A stretch of DNA of 48,359 nucleotides, taken from NCBI GenBank assembly GCA_030697685.1, contig JAUYPF010000038.1:1-48359 (forward strand), read 5' to 3'. This DNA comes from a bacterium. GTDB lineage: Archaea > Nanobdellota > Nanobdellia > SCGC-AAA011-G17 > GW2011-AR17. Made by a program: the position numbers and the translations under genes. How positions within the stretch are numbered: position 1 is the first letter of the stretch; the number at the start of each line of letters is the position of its first letter. The notes under the pieces are model-generated. The model was not told the DNA's origin. It saw only the letters and a program-made list of their open reading frames with translations, and did not search any database. Below are positions 18,960 to 28,940 of this stretch, piece after piece.

Positions 18960-19514
18960 ATGGTAAATGTTTGGAGTAGTGATTACACGTATCCAGGAAG
19001 ATTTAGGAGAATATTTTTCCTTCCTCCAGTTGTAGCTAGAGAAGGAAGGTTATTAGACTGGGGATGTTCTTATGGTTATACGAGTTCTGATATTTCTTTA
19101 GCATATCCTGAAAGAGAAGTTTTAGGTGTAGATATTTATCCTGAGCGTATTGCACGTGCGCAATGTATTACTTTACATGGTAGACTTGCTTTTTTAGCTG
19201 AAGATGGATTTGATTTTTTACGAAGAGGAGAGAAATTTGGTGCGATCTTTGCTTTGAATAATGTCCTTCCTGGGTTTATTGAAGGAGAACCAGAGCCTTC
19301 ACTTATTCGTGAATTAGGGTTGCTTATGCGTGAGAGTCTTCTCCCTAGAGGAGTTCTTCTTGTTAGTTCAGAAAGATCGCGAGATGATTATCAACATCAT
19401 ATTTTTGCATATCGTAAGGGTAAAGGAATAGAAATTGAACCGTTTTTAGAATATGGGCCTGTGAATCCTGATGCTTCTAAACTTAGAGAGTTTAAGGGAC
19501 TTTTCTTTTATTAA
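18960..19514 (+). CDS. SAM-dependent methyltransferase
   Basis: RLLDWGCSYGYTSSDISLAYPEREVLGVDIYPERIARAQ (class I SAM-MT motifs I/II). Confidence 0.82.
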   Translation: MVNVWSSDYTYPGRFRRIFFLPPVVAREGRLLDWGCSYGYTSSDISLAYPEREVLGVDIYPERIARAQCITLHGRLAFLAEDGFDFLRRGEKFGAIFALNNVLPGFIEGEPEPSLIRELGLLMRESLLPRGVLLVSSERSRDDYQHHIFAYRKGKGIEIEPFLEYGPVNPDASKLREFKGLFFY

Positions 19515-20221
19515 GAAAGAGTAATTACAATCCTTCGATTATTCTTCCCTTTATTTTCGGCTTTGACAAAATGAATTTCTCCTACTTCAGCAGTATTCTT
19601 TAAATGTGTGCCACCACAAGCTTCTTTTCCAAATCCTTCAATATCTACAATACGAACTTCTTGAATTTCTTCAGAAAAACCTTTTGCAAGAGAAGTCATT
19701 TTCTCTCCAAGAATAGTTTCTGCTTCTTTTCGTGGAAGCAAAGAGAAATGAATAGGATGTGCTTCTTTGATAATTTTATTTGCTTGTGTAATATATTCTA
19801 AAACTTTATCTTTCTCATAATTCTCTAAAGAAAAATCTATGCGTGCTTTGTCTATTTCTAGTTGGTTTCCTGTAATCAATGCACCAGTTGCATGGGAAAT
19901 AACTTCAGAAAGAATGTGCGCAGCGGTATGATAACGCATGAGGATGTATCTTCTGCCCCAATCAATGGTTCCATGAATATTATCTCCTTCTTTCAAACCA
20001 AGATCAGAAAGTTCATGAATAATTTCTCCATCTTCTTTTTTGACAAAAACTATTTTGTATGTATTTCCATTACATGTAATGACACCAGTATCATATGGTT
20101 GTCCACCACCAGCAGGATAGAAGTATGTTTGATCTAATACAATAAAAACTCCTTCTTTTACTTTTGTGACTCGTGCATCAAATTCTTTCTTGTAACAATC
20201 TAGAAGATAAGGTGCTTTCAT
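19511..20221 (-). CDS. alaX: Alanyl-tRNA editing protein AlaX
   Basis: FYPAGGGQPYDTGVI, MRYHTAAHILSEV (HxxxH), EACGGTHLKNTAEVGEI. Confidence 0.93.
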   Translation of the reverse strand: MKAPYLLDCYKKEFDARVTKVKEGVFIVLDQTYFYPAGGGQPYDTGVITCNGNTYKIVFVKKEDGEIIHELSDLGLKEGDNIHGTIDWGRRYILMRYHTAAHILSEVISHATGALITGNQLEIDKARIDFSLENYEKDKVLEYITQANKIIKEAHPIHFSLLPRKEAETILGEKMTSLAKGFSEEIQEVRIVDIEGFGKEACGGTHLKNTAEVGEIHFVKAENKGKNNRRIVITLS

Positions 20222-21261
20222 TTTTTATTTGCTTCTGCAACCAATTTTTTAAATTTTGCTATAAAAATGCCAAATTCTTCGTTGAGAACATTTGCACCAC
20301 AAGCAAGATCATGGCCACCGCCATAACCAGTTAAACCTTCTAAAGATTTTTTAATTATGTCAGGAAGTTTTATTTTTGTAGAACGAAGGCTCATTACTAC
20401 TTTGTCGTCTTTTATTCTTCCAATAATAACTATTTTTTCTGGTCTTCTGTAAATAATTTCATTTGAAATGAGACTCGTAAAACTATCTTGACTTGATGGA
20501 TAGGTATAGAGAAGGATTTTGTTCTTGGTTTTTACTTTTTTTGCTTCCTCCAATGTCTTTTGATATTTCTTTTCCATTTCAGAAAAATGCTTCCAAACGA
20601 ATTTTCCTCGTGCAGTTTCTTGTTTGAGGATTTCCCATGGACTTTCTATTCTCGTGAGAACTTTTATACATTGTTTTGAGTCTTGACTTTTTCCTTTCAA
20701 AGAAAAAATGAAACTTCTAATCAATATACCAAAATTTGTATCGAACATAATTTGCCCTGGATGTTTTGCTTCAAGAATCAAGCCTGGATATTGCTTTTGA
20801 AAGTCTTCAATAAGGTCTGGAGGGATATACCAATCTCCAATAATTCCAATCATTGCTATCCACATATCTTTTTTGGTTACTTGGTATGCCCAATAGGATG
20901 TTGGACGATTATCCTCATCATTTTCCTTTCTTGGATTGTAATAATGGTAATGTGGAGATTTTATTATTAATGGGAAGTGGTGGTCAATGTGAATGATTGG
21001 TGTTTTTATTGCCATAACAAAATCTTCTTCAATAACTGCTTTGTCTAAAATAATAATCAAGTCTGCATTCTCTCTTATTACTTTTTCTGCTATTGCTTCA
21101 TTGAGCTGCCCTTTAATTGGCATTCCTTTTCCTTTTTGTGTATATTTCCAGAGTACGAGAAAAGAGCATAAGCCATCTTGATCATCATCAAATAGAAAAA
21201 GAGGATTCTCTGCTTTATTTAGAAGATTTCTAATCTCTTGGAGTTCAGTTTCTGTAATCAT
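20218..21261 (-). CDS. DHH-family phosphoesterase (RecJ-like)
   Basis: FDDDQDGLCS, IIHIDHHFP, C-terminal GYGGGHDLACGAN. Confidence 0.88.
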   Translation of the reverse strand: MITETELQEIRNLLNKAENPLFLFDDDQDGLCSFLVLWKYTQKGKGMPIKGQLNEAIAEKVIRENADLIIILDKAVIEEDFVMAIKTPIIHIDHHFPLIIKSPHYHYYNPRKENDEDNRPTSYWAYQVTKKDMWIAMIGIIGDWYIPPDLIEDFQKQYPGLILEAKHPGQIMFDTNFGILIRSFIFSLKGKSQDSKQCIKVLTRIESPWEILKQETARGKFVWKHFSEMEKKYQKTLEEAKKVKTKNKILLYTYPSSQDSFTSLISNEIIYRRPEKIVIIGRIKDDKVVMSLRSTKIKLPDIIKKSLEGLTGYGGGHDLACGANVLNEEFGIFIAKFKKLVAEANKK

Positions 21262-22784
21262 TTTTTCCTTTTATAAAAATCAGTATAGTCTGTTGGTGGT
21301 GCTGCTGCTGCAGGACTATATTGAAATGGTGTTGTATCTTGCTTTCTCTCGCCCTTTTTAAGGGTTGTGAAATAATATATGAGGAAGGAAATGAGAACTA
21401 TTCCAATGCTCACTATTGCAAGTAGAATAATTGCTTTTGCTGCAGATTTTTTCTTTTCACAAACTCCTTGTTTACAGACTTCTTTAGAATTACAAGAAAC
21501 ATCTAAGGAACATGAAGAACAAGTTTCTCCAGATTCTATGATTTTATTTCCACATACTGCAGAGCTTGTACTTTCTGTGAGAATAGAATCTACATCTATT
21601 TCTGAGATTACTATATTCCCTACCGTTAGTGTCCATATTTGTGTTGTTTCTGTTGTGCCATCAGATACTGTTGCCTTGATTGTAAATACTCCTTCTTCTA
21701 TTGCTGTGTAGGAAAAGTTTTCATCTGTATCTGTTTGTATTATATCATTCACATACCAGGTATAAGTTAAAGTATTGCTTTCTGCATCTGAAACAGAAAG
21801 AGAAAAGTCTTGTGTGTCTCCAGGCTCTATTGCTGGATCTGTATCTGGAGAATGGGAATTTATTATTGGTGCTGTATTTGTTGTTGATGCTGAGCCTACT
21901 GTTATCGTAAAACTATTACTTGTTGCAGAAGCAGAGCCATCACTTGCGGTGATTGTTAGATTTTCTGTTCCTTCCCAATCTTTATCTGGACTAAGTATTA
22001 ATATTGAAGCATTTTGTACAATGTCAATATGTGCTGCAGAAGTAGAATAAGTGAGATTTGTATTTGGATCAATGTCTGAAAAATAACTATTCATGTTGAG
22101 TGTGGTATTTACATTTTTCTCTAGGATTATGCTGGAAATATTTGCAATTTTTTGTGGTGCATCATTGACATTTGTTATATTTATAAGAATTTCATTGCTT
22201 GTTTTTGTGCTTGTTTCATATTTTCCTGTAATGGTAATGTTTTGTGAGCCTGTAAAATTTGCTGAAGGCTGAATGCTTAGTTGGTTATTAGAATCAATAC
22301 TTAAGAGAATACTTGTGTTCCCAGAAAAAGTATAGTAGCTTGCCCCAGTAAAATAGTTGTCTAAATCAAAGAGTGCAGAACTATTTGCATCTTCTTTAAT
22401 TGATTGATTTGGAATTATACTCGAAAATGCTAAAGTGGAAATTGTTAAAGAATTATTGCTTGACGCTGAGATATTTTCGTTGTTTGAATTGAATGCAAAA
22501 CAATTCCAAGTATATGTGCCTTGGGAAAGGCTTGATATGAGAAAGTTTGCAGATGTGCTTGCATTTGTTTGCGTTGCAATTTGTATCCATGAAGAGCTGG
22601 GTGTATTCATGTATAAACTTATTGAACTTATTGTGTATGTTGCTTCTGTTGCTGTACATGAAAAGATAATAGAAGTCATGTTTGTTGTATTTCCAGAGCT
22701 TGGTGTATTTAAAGAAACAGAAAGTGCCAATACTGATTGGAGGAAGAGCACTAGGACTAGAAGAATGAGAGCCTCTTTTTTCAT
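21258..22784 (-). CDS. Secreted, membrane-anchored surface protein with cadherin/Ig-like repeats
   Basis: Signal peptide, Ser/Thr/Asn-rich repeats, DINPNTNL..WEGTENLTITASDGSAS, C-terminal TM. Confidence 0.8.
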   Translation of the reverse strand: MKKEALILLVLVLFLQSVLALSVSLNTPSSGNTTNMTSIIFSCTATEATYTISSISLYMNTPSSSWIQIATQTNASTSANFLISSLSQGTYTWNCFAFNSNNENISASSNNSLTISTLAFSSIIPNQSIKEDANSSALFDLDNYFTGASYYTFSGNTSILLSIDSNNQLSIQPSANFTGSQNITITGKYETSTKTSNEILINITNVNDAPQKIANISSIILEKNVNTTLNMNSYFSDIDPNTNLTYSTSAAHIDIVQNASILILSPDKDWEGTENLTITASDGSASATSNSFTITVGSASTTNTAPIINSHSPDTDPAIEPGDTQDFSLSVSDAESNTLTYTWYVNDIIQTDTDENFSYTAIEEGVFTIKATVSDGTTETTQIWTLTVGNIVISEIDVDSILTESTSSAVCGNKIIESGETCSSCSLDVSCNSKEVCKQGVCEKKKSAAKAIILLAIVSIGIVLISFLIYYFTTLKKGERKQDTTPFQYSPAAAAPPTDYTDFYKRKK

Positions 22785-22858
22785 ACACTTATTAGAGAAA
22801 GGCTATTTAAATATCTTTTGCCAATAGTTTTAAATAATGTTTATTCTTTATAGAAGCA

Positions 22859-23176
22859 ATGGATTGGAAAATATTTTTATATATCTTTTTGATCATTGCA
22901 TTTCTTGTATTCCTGAAATTAAGCAATCTCAAAGTAAATGGAAAAAAAGTTTTAAGTTTTCCTTTGCGTCTTTTGATTGCATTATTTTTCCCTATACTCT
23001 TTCTTTTGATTATTCTTTTTAGTTCAGTATTCTTTCTTCTTCTTTTTGCTTTACTTTTGTTTCTCTTTTTTGTATTTCTTATTTTCTTTATTTTGGGAAG
23101 AGTTCGTTTGTTCTCTAGAAAAAAGAAGCATTTAGATGGTGATATGATTACTGTACATAAAGTGAAGAGAAAGTAA
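22859..23176 (+). CDS. Small membrane protein, hypothetical
   Basis: MDWKIFLYIFLIIAFLVFL...; strongly hydrophobic. Confidence 0.6.
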   Translation: MDWKIFLYIFLIIAFLVFLKLSNLKVNGKKVLSFPLRLLIALFFPILFLLIILFSSVFFLLLFALLLFLFFVFLIFFILGRVRLFSRKKKHLDGDMITVHKVKRK

Positions 23177-23579
23177 GATATTCTGTAAATGCCTTTGAGT
23201 CTTTTATAGCGTCTCTTTTTATTTGTCTATATTTTGTAAGAAGCTCTCTTACGCTCGTTTGTTTTTCTCCTTCTCCAAGAAAAAGATCTTCAATCCCTGT
23301 TAGAACTTCATTTTTTAGATAGTCTGGGCACATTGCTCGTAGCTCATAATAACCACTGCTTTCTCTGGGTTCTATATATAGTCCATAAAGAAGGCCATGT
23401 TCTAAAGAGTGATATGCTTTTATGATTTCAAATTCCACATCTCCAAATTCTATTTTTTCTGTTTTAGAAGTTCCTTGCCATTCAGTTACATTTTCTTTTT
23501 TTTGGAGTTTTATTTCCTTGAAGAAATCTTCTAAAGCTTTGCAATTTCCTTCTAATATCTCAATCCAAGTATATTTCAT
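23148..23579 (-). CDS. Hypothetical protein, about 143 aa
   Basis: MKYTWIEILEGNCKALEDFFKEIKLQKKENVTEWQGTSK...; start moved to 23579 to avoid overlap with L15e. Confidence 0.6.
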   Translation of the reverse strand: MKYTWIEILEGNCKALEDFFKEIKLQKKENVTEWQGTSKTEKIEFGDVEFEIIKAYHSLEHGLLYGLYIEPRESSGYYELRAMCPDYLKNEVLTGIEDLFLGEGEKQTSVRELLTKYRQIKRDAIKDSKAFTEYLTFSSLYVQ

Positions 23580-23640
23580 AATTTTTGTTTTTTTCTTCTT
23601 CTTTAAAAATAGAAAGGTAAAAAAATAAGAAATAAAAGGT

Positions 23641-24219
23641 TTACTTTGAGAGCCTTTTATTTGCTCTTCTTCCAGGACGGATTTTTTCTCTTCCTTTTCC
23701 TGTATGAAGCATTCCACGGGATTTCTGACCAGCAGATGTTTTTCCTCGTAAGACTCTGTTTGTATGTTTTCTGTAACAGATCCAATTGAGATTTTTGTCT
23801 GCTTTTATTTCAGGCATATATGGATCAACCATGACTACTTCGTACCAATAATGTATACCATCTTTGCCAACCCAATATGAGTTTAGTACTTCAAGATTTT
23901 TGAAGGATCTTTGTACTTTTTGTTCAGCTATCCATTGATAAGACATACCGACGATTTTTTTTCGTCTCATAGTTCGAGATCTTCTACCATGCTTTCGTGC
24001 TTCTCTCTTTCTTCCACCACGCTTCACACGTACACGGACTACAGTAATTCCTTTCTTTGCTTTGTAGCCAAGTGATCTAGCACGATCTAATCTTGTTGGT
24101 CTTTTAATAGAAGTAATAACATTTTCTTTTCGCCATGCGATAAGTCTTTCTTTATAGAGTGGGCCTAGGTTTTCTTTTGGTTGCTTCCAGAGCTCACGTA
24201 TTGCTTGATACATTCCCAT
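23641..24219 (-). CDS. rpl15e: 50S ribosomal protein L15e
   Basis: MGMYQAIRELWKQPKENLGPLYKERLIAWRKENVITSIKRPTRLDRARSLGYKAKKGITVVRVRVKRGGRKR. Confidence 0.97.
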   Translation of the reverse strand: MGMYQAIRELWKQPKENLGPLYKERLIAWRKENVITSIKRPTRLDRARSLGYKAKKGITVVRVRVKRGGRKREARKHGRRSRTMRRKKIVGMSYQWIAEQKVQRSFKNLEVLNSYWVGKDGIHYWYEVVMVDPYMPEIKADKNLNWICYRKHTNRVLRGKTSAGQKSRGMLHTGKGREKIRPGRRANKRLSK

Positions 24220-24306
24220 TGTTTTTCTCCGTATTTCCTTAAGGATTCAGGTTGCAAAGCCTACATTTCCTGTGTAAAGGATAGAATCAAGGATTTTTCT
24301 TGCTTT

Positions 24307-25104
24307 TTAAAGGTTTCTCTTTAAAATTTGTTTATATTTCTTTGTAATATGTTTTAAAACTTCTTCATGTATCACTTTATTAGTTCCTAAAAAGCTTGGT
24401 CCTTCTTTTGAGGATTTTCCATAAAAATCAGTCCATTTTCCTTTTGCTTCTTCAAGAATTAAACTTGGCCCTGCAATATCCCATGGCCCTAATCCTGGAT
24501 ATGTAACAATATCAATAGATCCTTTTGCAAGTTCACAAATACCAACTGATGCTGGGGATTTTACATATCTGTGCTCAACGAGAGGAGTAAGAGTTTTATC
24601 AAAAATTTCACTCATTACTGTTCGCATTGGTTCTTTATTTCTGTAATCATAGATATAGATACATTCTTGTAATTTTTTTCTTTTACTTACTTGAAGTTTT
24701 ATCCTTTTGTTTTTTTCTATAAGATAAGATCCTTTCCCTTTCTCTGCGTAAAATAGTTGTTTAGTTGTTGGTTTATATACTGCTCCAAGAGTAGCTTCAT
24801 TATTTTTTATAAGGGAAATGACAATAGCATAATCTTCCATTCCTTGTTTATATGCCTTTGTTCCATCAATAGGATCAACAAGCCACATGAAGGAAGAATG
24901 TTCTTTTTTTGTTTCTTCTCCAACAAAGGTTGCTTTTGGTTCAATTTTCTTTAATTCTTGTTTTAGAAATAGTTCTATTTCTTCATCTGCATTTGTTACC
25001 CATGTATTATCTTCTTTTTTCTTACTTTCCACAGTACTTTGAAGCTTTATTGTTTTTTCACCAGCCTTTTTTAGGATTGGAAAAATCTTTTGTAAATATT
25101 CCAT
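24307..25104 (-). CDS. Inositol monophosphatase/3'(2'),5'-bisphosphate nucleotidase family
   Basis: TFVGEETKKEHSSFMWLVDPIDGTKAYKQG; GPWDIAGPSLILEEAKGKWTDFYG. Confidence 0.92.
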   Translation of the reverse strand: MEYLQKIFPILKKAGEKTIKLQSTVESKKKEDNTWVTNADEEIELFLKQELKKIEPKATFVGEETKKEHSSFMWLVDPIDGTKAYKQGMEDYAIVISLIKNNEATLGAVYKPTTKQLFYAEKGKGSYLIEKNKRIKLQVSKRKKLQECIYIYDYRNKEPMRTVMSEIFDKTLTPLVEHRYVKSPASVGICELAKGSIDIVTYPGLGPWDIAGPSLILEEAKGKWTDFYGKSSKEGPSFLGTNKVIHEEVLKHITKKYKQILKRNL

Positions 25105-25190
25105 TGTTTTTTTCTTTCCTTTACAAAGGATGAATGAATGGATTTTTCTTTATTAATGTTTTGGCATGTTTATTTGGTCTTTAGGGATAT

Positions 25191-25490
25191 TTATTCTTTT
25201 TGTGCTTTTACAATAGGCTTGTATGGATCATAGAAAACATAGACTTCTTGGCCGCCTTCACTTCTAAATTTAGATGGAAGTTTTGTTGCATCTATTCCTT
25301 GTTTTAGATATACATGAAGACATAGATCCTCTAGACTTTCATCTTCTTGAAAGACAAATCCTGAAGGAAAGAATCCTAGTTCATTTATTCTTGCCATTGT
25401 TTCTAATGCTGCACCAACAAAACCTTCTAGTCTTTTTTCAATAGAAAATTCTAATAAGAGTTCTTTTAATTCTGGTTTTTGGTATTTCAT
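25191..25490 (-). CDS. Hypothetical protein, 99 aa
   Basis: MKYQKPELKELLLEFSIEKRLEGFVGAALETMARINELGFFPSGF... . Confidence 0.5.
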   Translation of the reverse strand: MKYQKPELKELLLEFSIEKRLEGFVGAALETMARINELGFFPSGFVFQEDESLEDLCLHVYLKQGIDATKLPSKFRSEGGQEVYVFYDPYKPIVKAQKE

Positions 25491-25582
25491 TATTGATGTT
25501 TTCTAAAGTTATGTTTTTCTTTTCTCTTTTTAAATATTCTTTATGGGCATGGTATAAATGCGCAGTACTTATGTGGGATATC

Positions 25583-25948
25583 CTATTTCTTTACAAATTC
25601 TACATTTTCTAAGTTTCTAAAGCCCTCATCACCAGTGAGAAATTTTACTCCACATCTTTTTGCAACAACATACCCTATCACATCTGGTAAGGAAAGTTCT
25701 TTGTATTTTCTTTTTAAATTACTTGCTTCTTTTAGGTCTTCTATTTTTACTTCTACAAGAAAATGTTTGTATTTCTCTATAAAATTATCTGCTACTTTTG
25801 AGTCTATCTCTTTTTTTAAACCATAACTTAATTCTGCAAGATTAAAAATGGTTGTCATTGCTTCGGCTTCTTTATATTTACTATATTTTGGATTCCCATA
25901 AATAATTTCGAAGAATGCATAAGTATCAAAGAAATAGGTTTCAGTCAT
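25583..25948 (-). CDS. PIN-domain toxin-like ribonuclease
   Basis: TYFFDTYAFFEII, FNLAELSYGL, LSLPDVIGYVVAKRCGVKFLTGDEGF; acidic PIN residues present. Confidence 0.85.
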   Translation of the reverse strand: MTETYFFDTYAFFEIIYGNPKYSKYKEAEAMTTIFNLAELSYGLKKEIDSKVADNFIEKYKHFLVEVKIEDLKEASNLKRKYKELSLPDVIGYVVAKRCGVKFLTGDEGFRNLENVEFVKK

Positions 25949-26162
25949 TCCAAGCTTCCTTGTCTACTTCTCTGAGAATAGTCTCTATTGGTCTTTTAAA
26001 TTTTATTTTTCAAAAAGTTTCTTTGAGTGCATTTGTTCTTTTTAAAATGATGAGTTCGATCTTTTCTCCTTCTTTTAGAGAGTCTTTACTGACAATTTCT
26101 TTAGGGATTACTACACCTAAGGATTGCCCCCATTTTCTCATTTGTACTTGAACGGTTACCAT
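25941..26162 (-). pseudogene. AbrB/MazE-type antitoxin interrupted by in-frame TGA at 26010..26012
   Basis: Minus frame MVTVQVQMRKWGQSLGVVIPKEIVSKDSLKEGEKIELIILKRTNALKETF*KIKFKRPIETILREVDKEAWND*; overlaps the PIN start by 8 nt. Confidence 0.72.
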
Positions 26163-26246
26163 AAGTTATATTAGTATAATTATCTATATAAGGGTTTGCT
26201 TTTTCAAATAGTAGACCTTAAAAAGTTCAGTTCTGTCCTTTTTTCT

Positions 26247-27488
26247 ATGAAAAAAGATTGCCATAGTTGTCATGGAAAATGGTATGCTCAGCAATTGAAC
26301 TGTGGGCATAGTTTTTGTCCTATTTACACCAAACTTCCTCAATTGAAAACAGTACGTTTAGATAAAGAAAATTTTCAAGGAACTGCTCCGAGTGTTTTTG
26401 TTGGTAGATATGGATATCCTAATTTGAATGTTGGTATACTTGCTCCACCAGAAAAGATTGAAAAGGATGGTGAATTGTATGACTCTCCAAAAGAATGGAG
26501 TAAAAGAGGATTTCAAATACAGGATGTTTTGGATTTTCGTTCTGTGTTGATTAATTCGCGAACACAAGTATCTGTGAAGCAGCCACACAAATATGTAGAA
26601 ATTACTCAGGAAGTTGCGATGGCTTCGAAGCCTGTGGATGTTGAATTCTTTTTACAGAAAAAACCAGTGTATCAAATAAAAACTTCTAATGTAGAGACTG
26701 TGATTGGAGCGCATGCAGAGTTGAAGAAGGCTGTATTGGTTAGTAATCCAAAAATTAATCAACATGTTGAGAAAGCTTTTTCTGATACTGATTTGAAAGC
26801 TACGGAGGCTTTGAATATTTTGTATAAGAAAGGAATTGATGAAACTGCGTTGACACGCATTCTTTCTGTAGGAAGTTTAGGAGTGAAAATGCAGAGGAAG
26901 CTTGTGCCGACACGATGGGCTATAACAAGCGTTGATGATATTCTGGGAAAATATTTGGTAGAAGAAATAAAAGACTACAAAGAAACAGATTATCAGATGT
27001 TTTTTGGTGGGTATTTAGGAAATTATTATTTGATACTTTTCTTTCCATGGGTGTGGAGTTATGAACTATTTGAAATGTATATGCCTTCTACACTTTTGAA
27101 TCCTGAAAAAGAATTAAAATTTAGTACTGATCATGAGTTTTATGATGGAAGAAAGAATTATGCTGAACATTGTGTGGGGGGCTATTATGCTTGTCGTATG
27201 GGGATATTAGAAAAATTACAAAGTATGAAGAGACAGGGAACTGTGTTGGTATTACGATTTATTACAGATGAGTATACTACTCCGTTAGGTGTTTTTGTTT
27301 GTAGAGAAGCAACGAGAAAAGCTTTAGAAAATGGGAGAGAGTTTGCTTCTGAAGAAGAGATGATGAGATATGTGAAAGATTTTGTTCTTACTCGCTTCCA
27401 TTTTGATGTTGATAGTATTTTTAAGAAAAGTAAAGTTTTAGAACATATACATTCTCAAAAGACTTTGTTTGATTATGGTTCTAAGTAA
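26247..27488 (+). CDS. Nre-family archaeal DNA repair protein
   Basis: MKKDCHSCHGKWYAQQLNCGHSFCPIYTKL (Cys cluster), SVFVGRYGYPNLNVGILAP; C-terminal QKTLFDYGSK resembling a PIP-box. Confidence 0.85.
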   Translation: MKKDCHSCHGKWYAQQLNCGHSFCPIYTKLPQLKTVRLDKENFQGTAPSVFVGRYGYPNLNVGILAPPEKIEKDGELYDSPKEWSKRGFQIQDVLDFRSVLINSRTQVSVKQPHKYVEITQEVAMASKPVDVEFFLQKKPVYQIKTSNVETVIGAHAELKKAVLVSNPKINQHVEKAFSDTDLKATEALNILYKKGIDETALTRILSVGSLGVKMQRKLVPTRWAITSVDDILGKYLVEEIKDYKETDYQMFFGGYLGNYYLILFFPWVWSYELFEMYMPSTLLNPEKELKFSTDHEFYDGRKNYAEHCVGGYYACRMGILEKLQSMKRQGTVLVLRFITDEYTTPLGVFVCREATRKALENGREFASEEEMMRYVKDFVLTRFHFDVDSIFKKSKVLEHIHSQKTLFDYGSK

Positions 27489-27544
27489 TCCCTAAAAATG
27501 AAATTCTCTTTTTCAAAAATATCGTAGAAATATTAAAGGTTTAG

Positions 27545-27622
27545 AGGGGGCAGCTTGTGGCTGCCACCAATAAACACAGGGAGGGATTGCCTTAATGAAC
27601 TACTCTTAGGGAGTAATTAGTT
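27545..27622. other. GC-rich candidate structured noncoding segment (two hairpins)
   Basis: GGCAGC TTGTG GCTGCC and AACTA CTC TTAGG GAG TAAT TAGTT between nre and the HTH gene. Confidence 0.4.
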
Positions 27623-27689
27623 ATTTATAAAGGTTTTGTTTTGTAGTTACTTTGAAGTGGAAATATTTATAAATAAATCCTTTTATTGG

Positions 27690-28940
27690 ATGAATATGCC
27701 TGGGTTCAAGCGAAGTTTAGATTATAGAAAATATGTTTATGATCTGTATCTTCATTTAAAAGATGATCCTTCTCTTTTAGAGTCTTCTCCACCCCCTTTG
27801 CAAAGAGAACTTTACTTGCTTCAGGATATTACTAAAAATGATCTCTCTTTAAGTGACTTAGAAAAAAAATATTTATTGAAAAGAGAAGTTATTTCTAGCT
27901 GGGCTAGATATCTTCAATCGAAAGGTATTTCTTTTGAGATGCCTTTTGTAAGAAAACATTATCTTTCTGCTGATCTTGAACAAGAAGCACTTGCATATCT
28001 TCAAGATCCAACAATCAGTGTTAAAGAAATTGCAGACACTCTTTCTTGTTCTTATACAACTCTCCATAGGCTTTATCATGCCCATGCAGATATGCTGCCT
28101 GAAAGAAAATCAAGAAGCTTTTCTTCTTCTCCTCCTGAAATTAAGGGAAAAAAAAACAATTTACGTGATGAGGCTATCCTTGAGGATGCAGAAACTTCTC
28201 GTTTTACTCTTAATGAAATGGGACAGAAAGATGGAAGAAATCTTAGTAAGCAAAGAGTAAGCCAGATTCTTCAAAGATATTACTTTGAGGATTATAGAAA
28301 AAGAAGAAGTACGTATAAAAGAGCTTTGAATATGGAATATAAGAATCTTCTTGATGTTCTTCAACAACATTATTTTGATAGGCTCATTGAAGAGAATGGT
28401 TTGAATCATGCTCTTGCATGGAGGTGCAAAGAAGTGTATGGTTGGGGTAAAAAATATTCTTTGGAGACTTTGGAAAAGCTTATTGCTGCGCGACGAGCTG
28501 GAGAGGGATATTATCGCTGTGTCAAACTTGGTGGTATAGCAGAAACTCAGAAGGAGAGTATGAAAAATGTCTCTCCCGTAGCTAGGATTTTGGATAGAGC
28601 CCTTTGTGATATTGTTTTAGATATTCATCAAAGAAATTTTGCTGAGGGAAGAAGTCTTAGTTCTGAAGAGGAAGAAAGGCTTAAAAAAATGTGGAATACA
28701 GGGGTATCTCCTACTGAGATTCAAGAAACTCTAGGATTAGTAAGCCCTGCTTCATATTATGCTCGAAAGTTTGGCTTGGGAAAAAGGCATTCTTCTATTA
28801 ATTATTCTCTTTTAGATACATTAATCTCTGAGGGGAAAAAATCTAAGGAAATGGCTGAGTTTGGTTTTTCTGGGCGTACTATTCAACGAAGAAAAAGAAA
28901 ACTCCGTTTGACAAAGGAGAAAAATGGATCCTGCACATAA
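27690..28940 (+). CDS. Multi-HTH DNA-binding protein, tandem paralogue A
   Basis: Successive HTH-like segments (VKEIADTLSCSYTTLHRLYHAH; SKQRVSQILQRYY; SPTEIQETLGLVSPASYYARKFGLGKR; SKEMAEFGFSGRTIQRRKRKL); TATA-like TTTATAAATA upstream. Confidence 0.7.
   Translation: MNMPGFKRSLDYRKYVYDLYLHLKDDPSLLESSPPPLQRELYLLQDITKNDLSLSDLEKKYLLKREVISSWARYLQSKGISFEMPFVRKHYLSADLEQEALAYLQDPTISVKEIADTLSCSYTTLHRLYHAHADMLPERKSRSFSSSPPEIKGKKNNLRDEAILEDAETSRFTLNEMGQKDGRNLSKQRVSQILQRYYFEDYRKRRSTYKRALNMEYKNLLDVLQQHYFDRLIEENGLNHALAWRCKEVYGWGKKYSLETLEKLIAARRAGEGYYRCVKLGGIAETQKESMKNVSPVARILDRALCDIVLDIHQRNFAEGRSLSSEEEERLKKMWNTGVSPTEIQETLGLVSPASYYARKFGLGKRHSSINYSLLDTLISEGKKSKEMAEFGFSGRTIQRRKRKLRLTKEKNGSCT

Noticed and set aside
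21379-22827. Plus-strand ORFs opposite the surface repeat protein
   Set aside because: Antisense to a credible secreted protein; no family features of their own.
25941-26162. Genome-wide TGA recoding as explanation for the antitoxin stop
   Set aside because: TGA is clearly used as a normal stop here, e.g. the ATGA overlaps ending 41170..42120 and 40671..40820, so an alternative genetic code is not supported.
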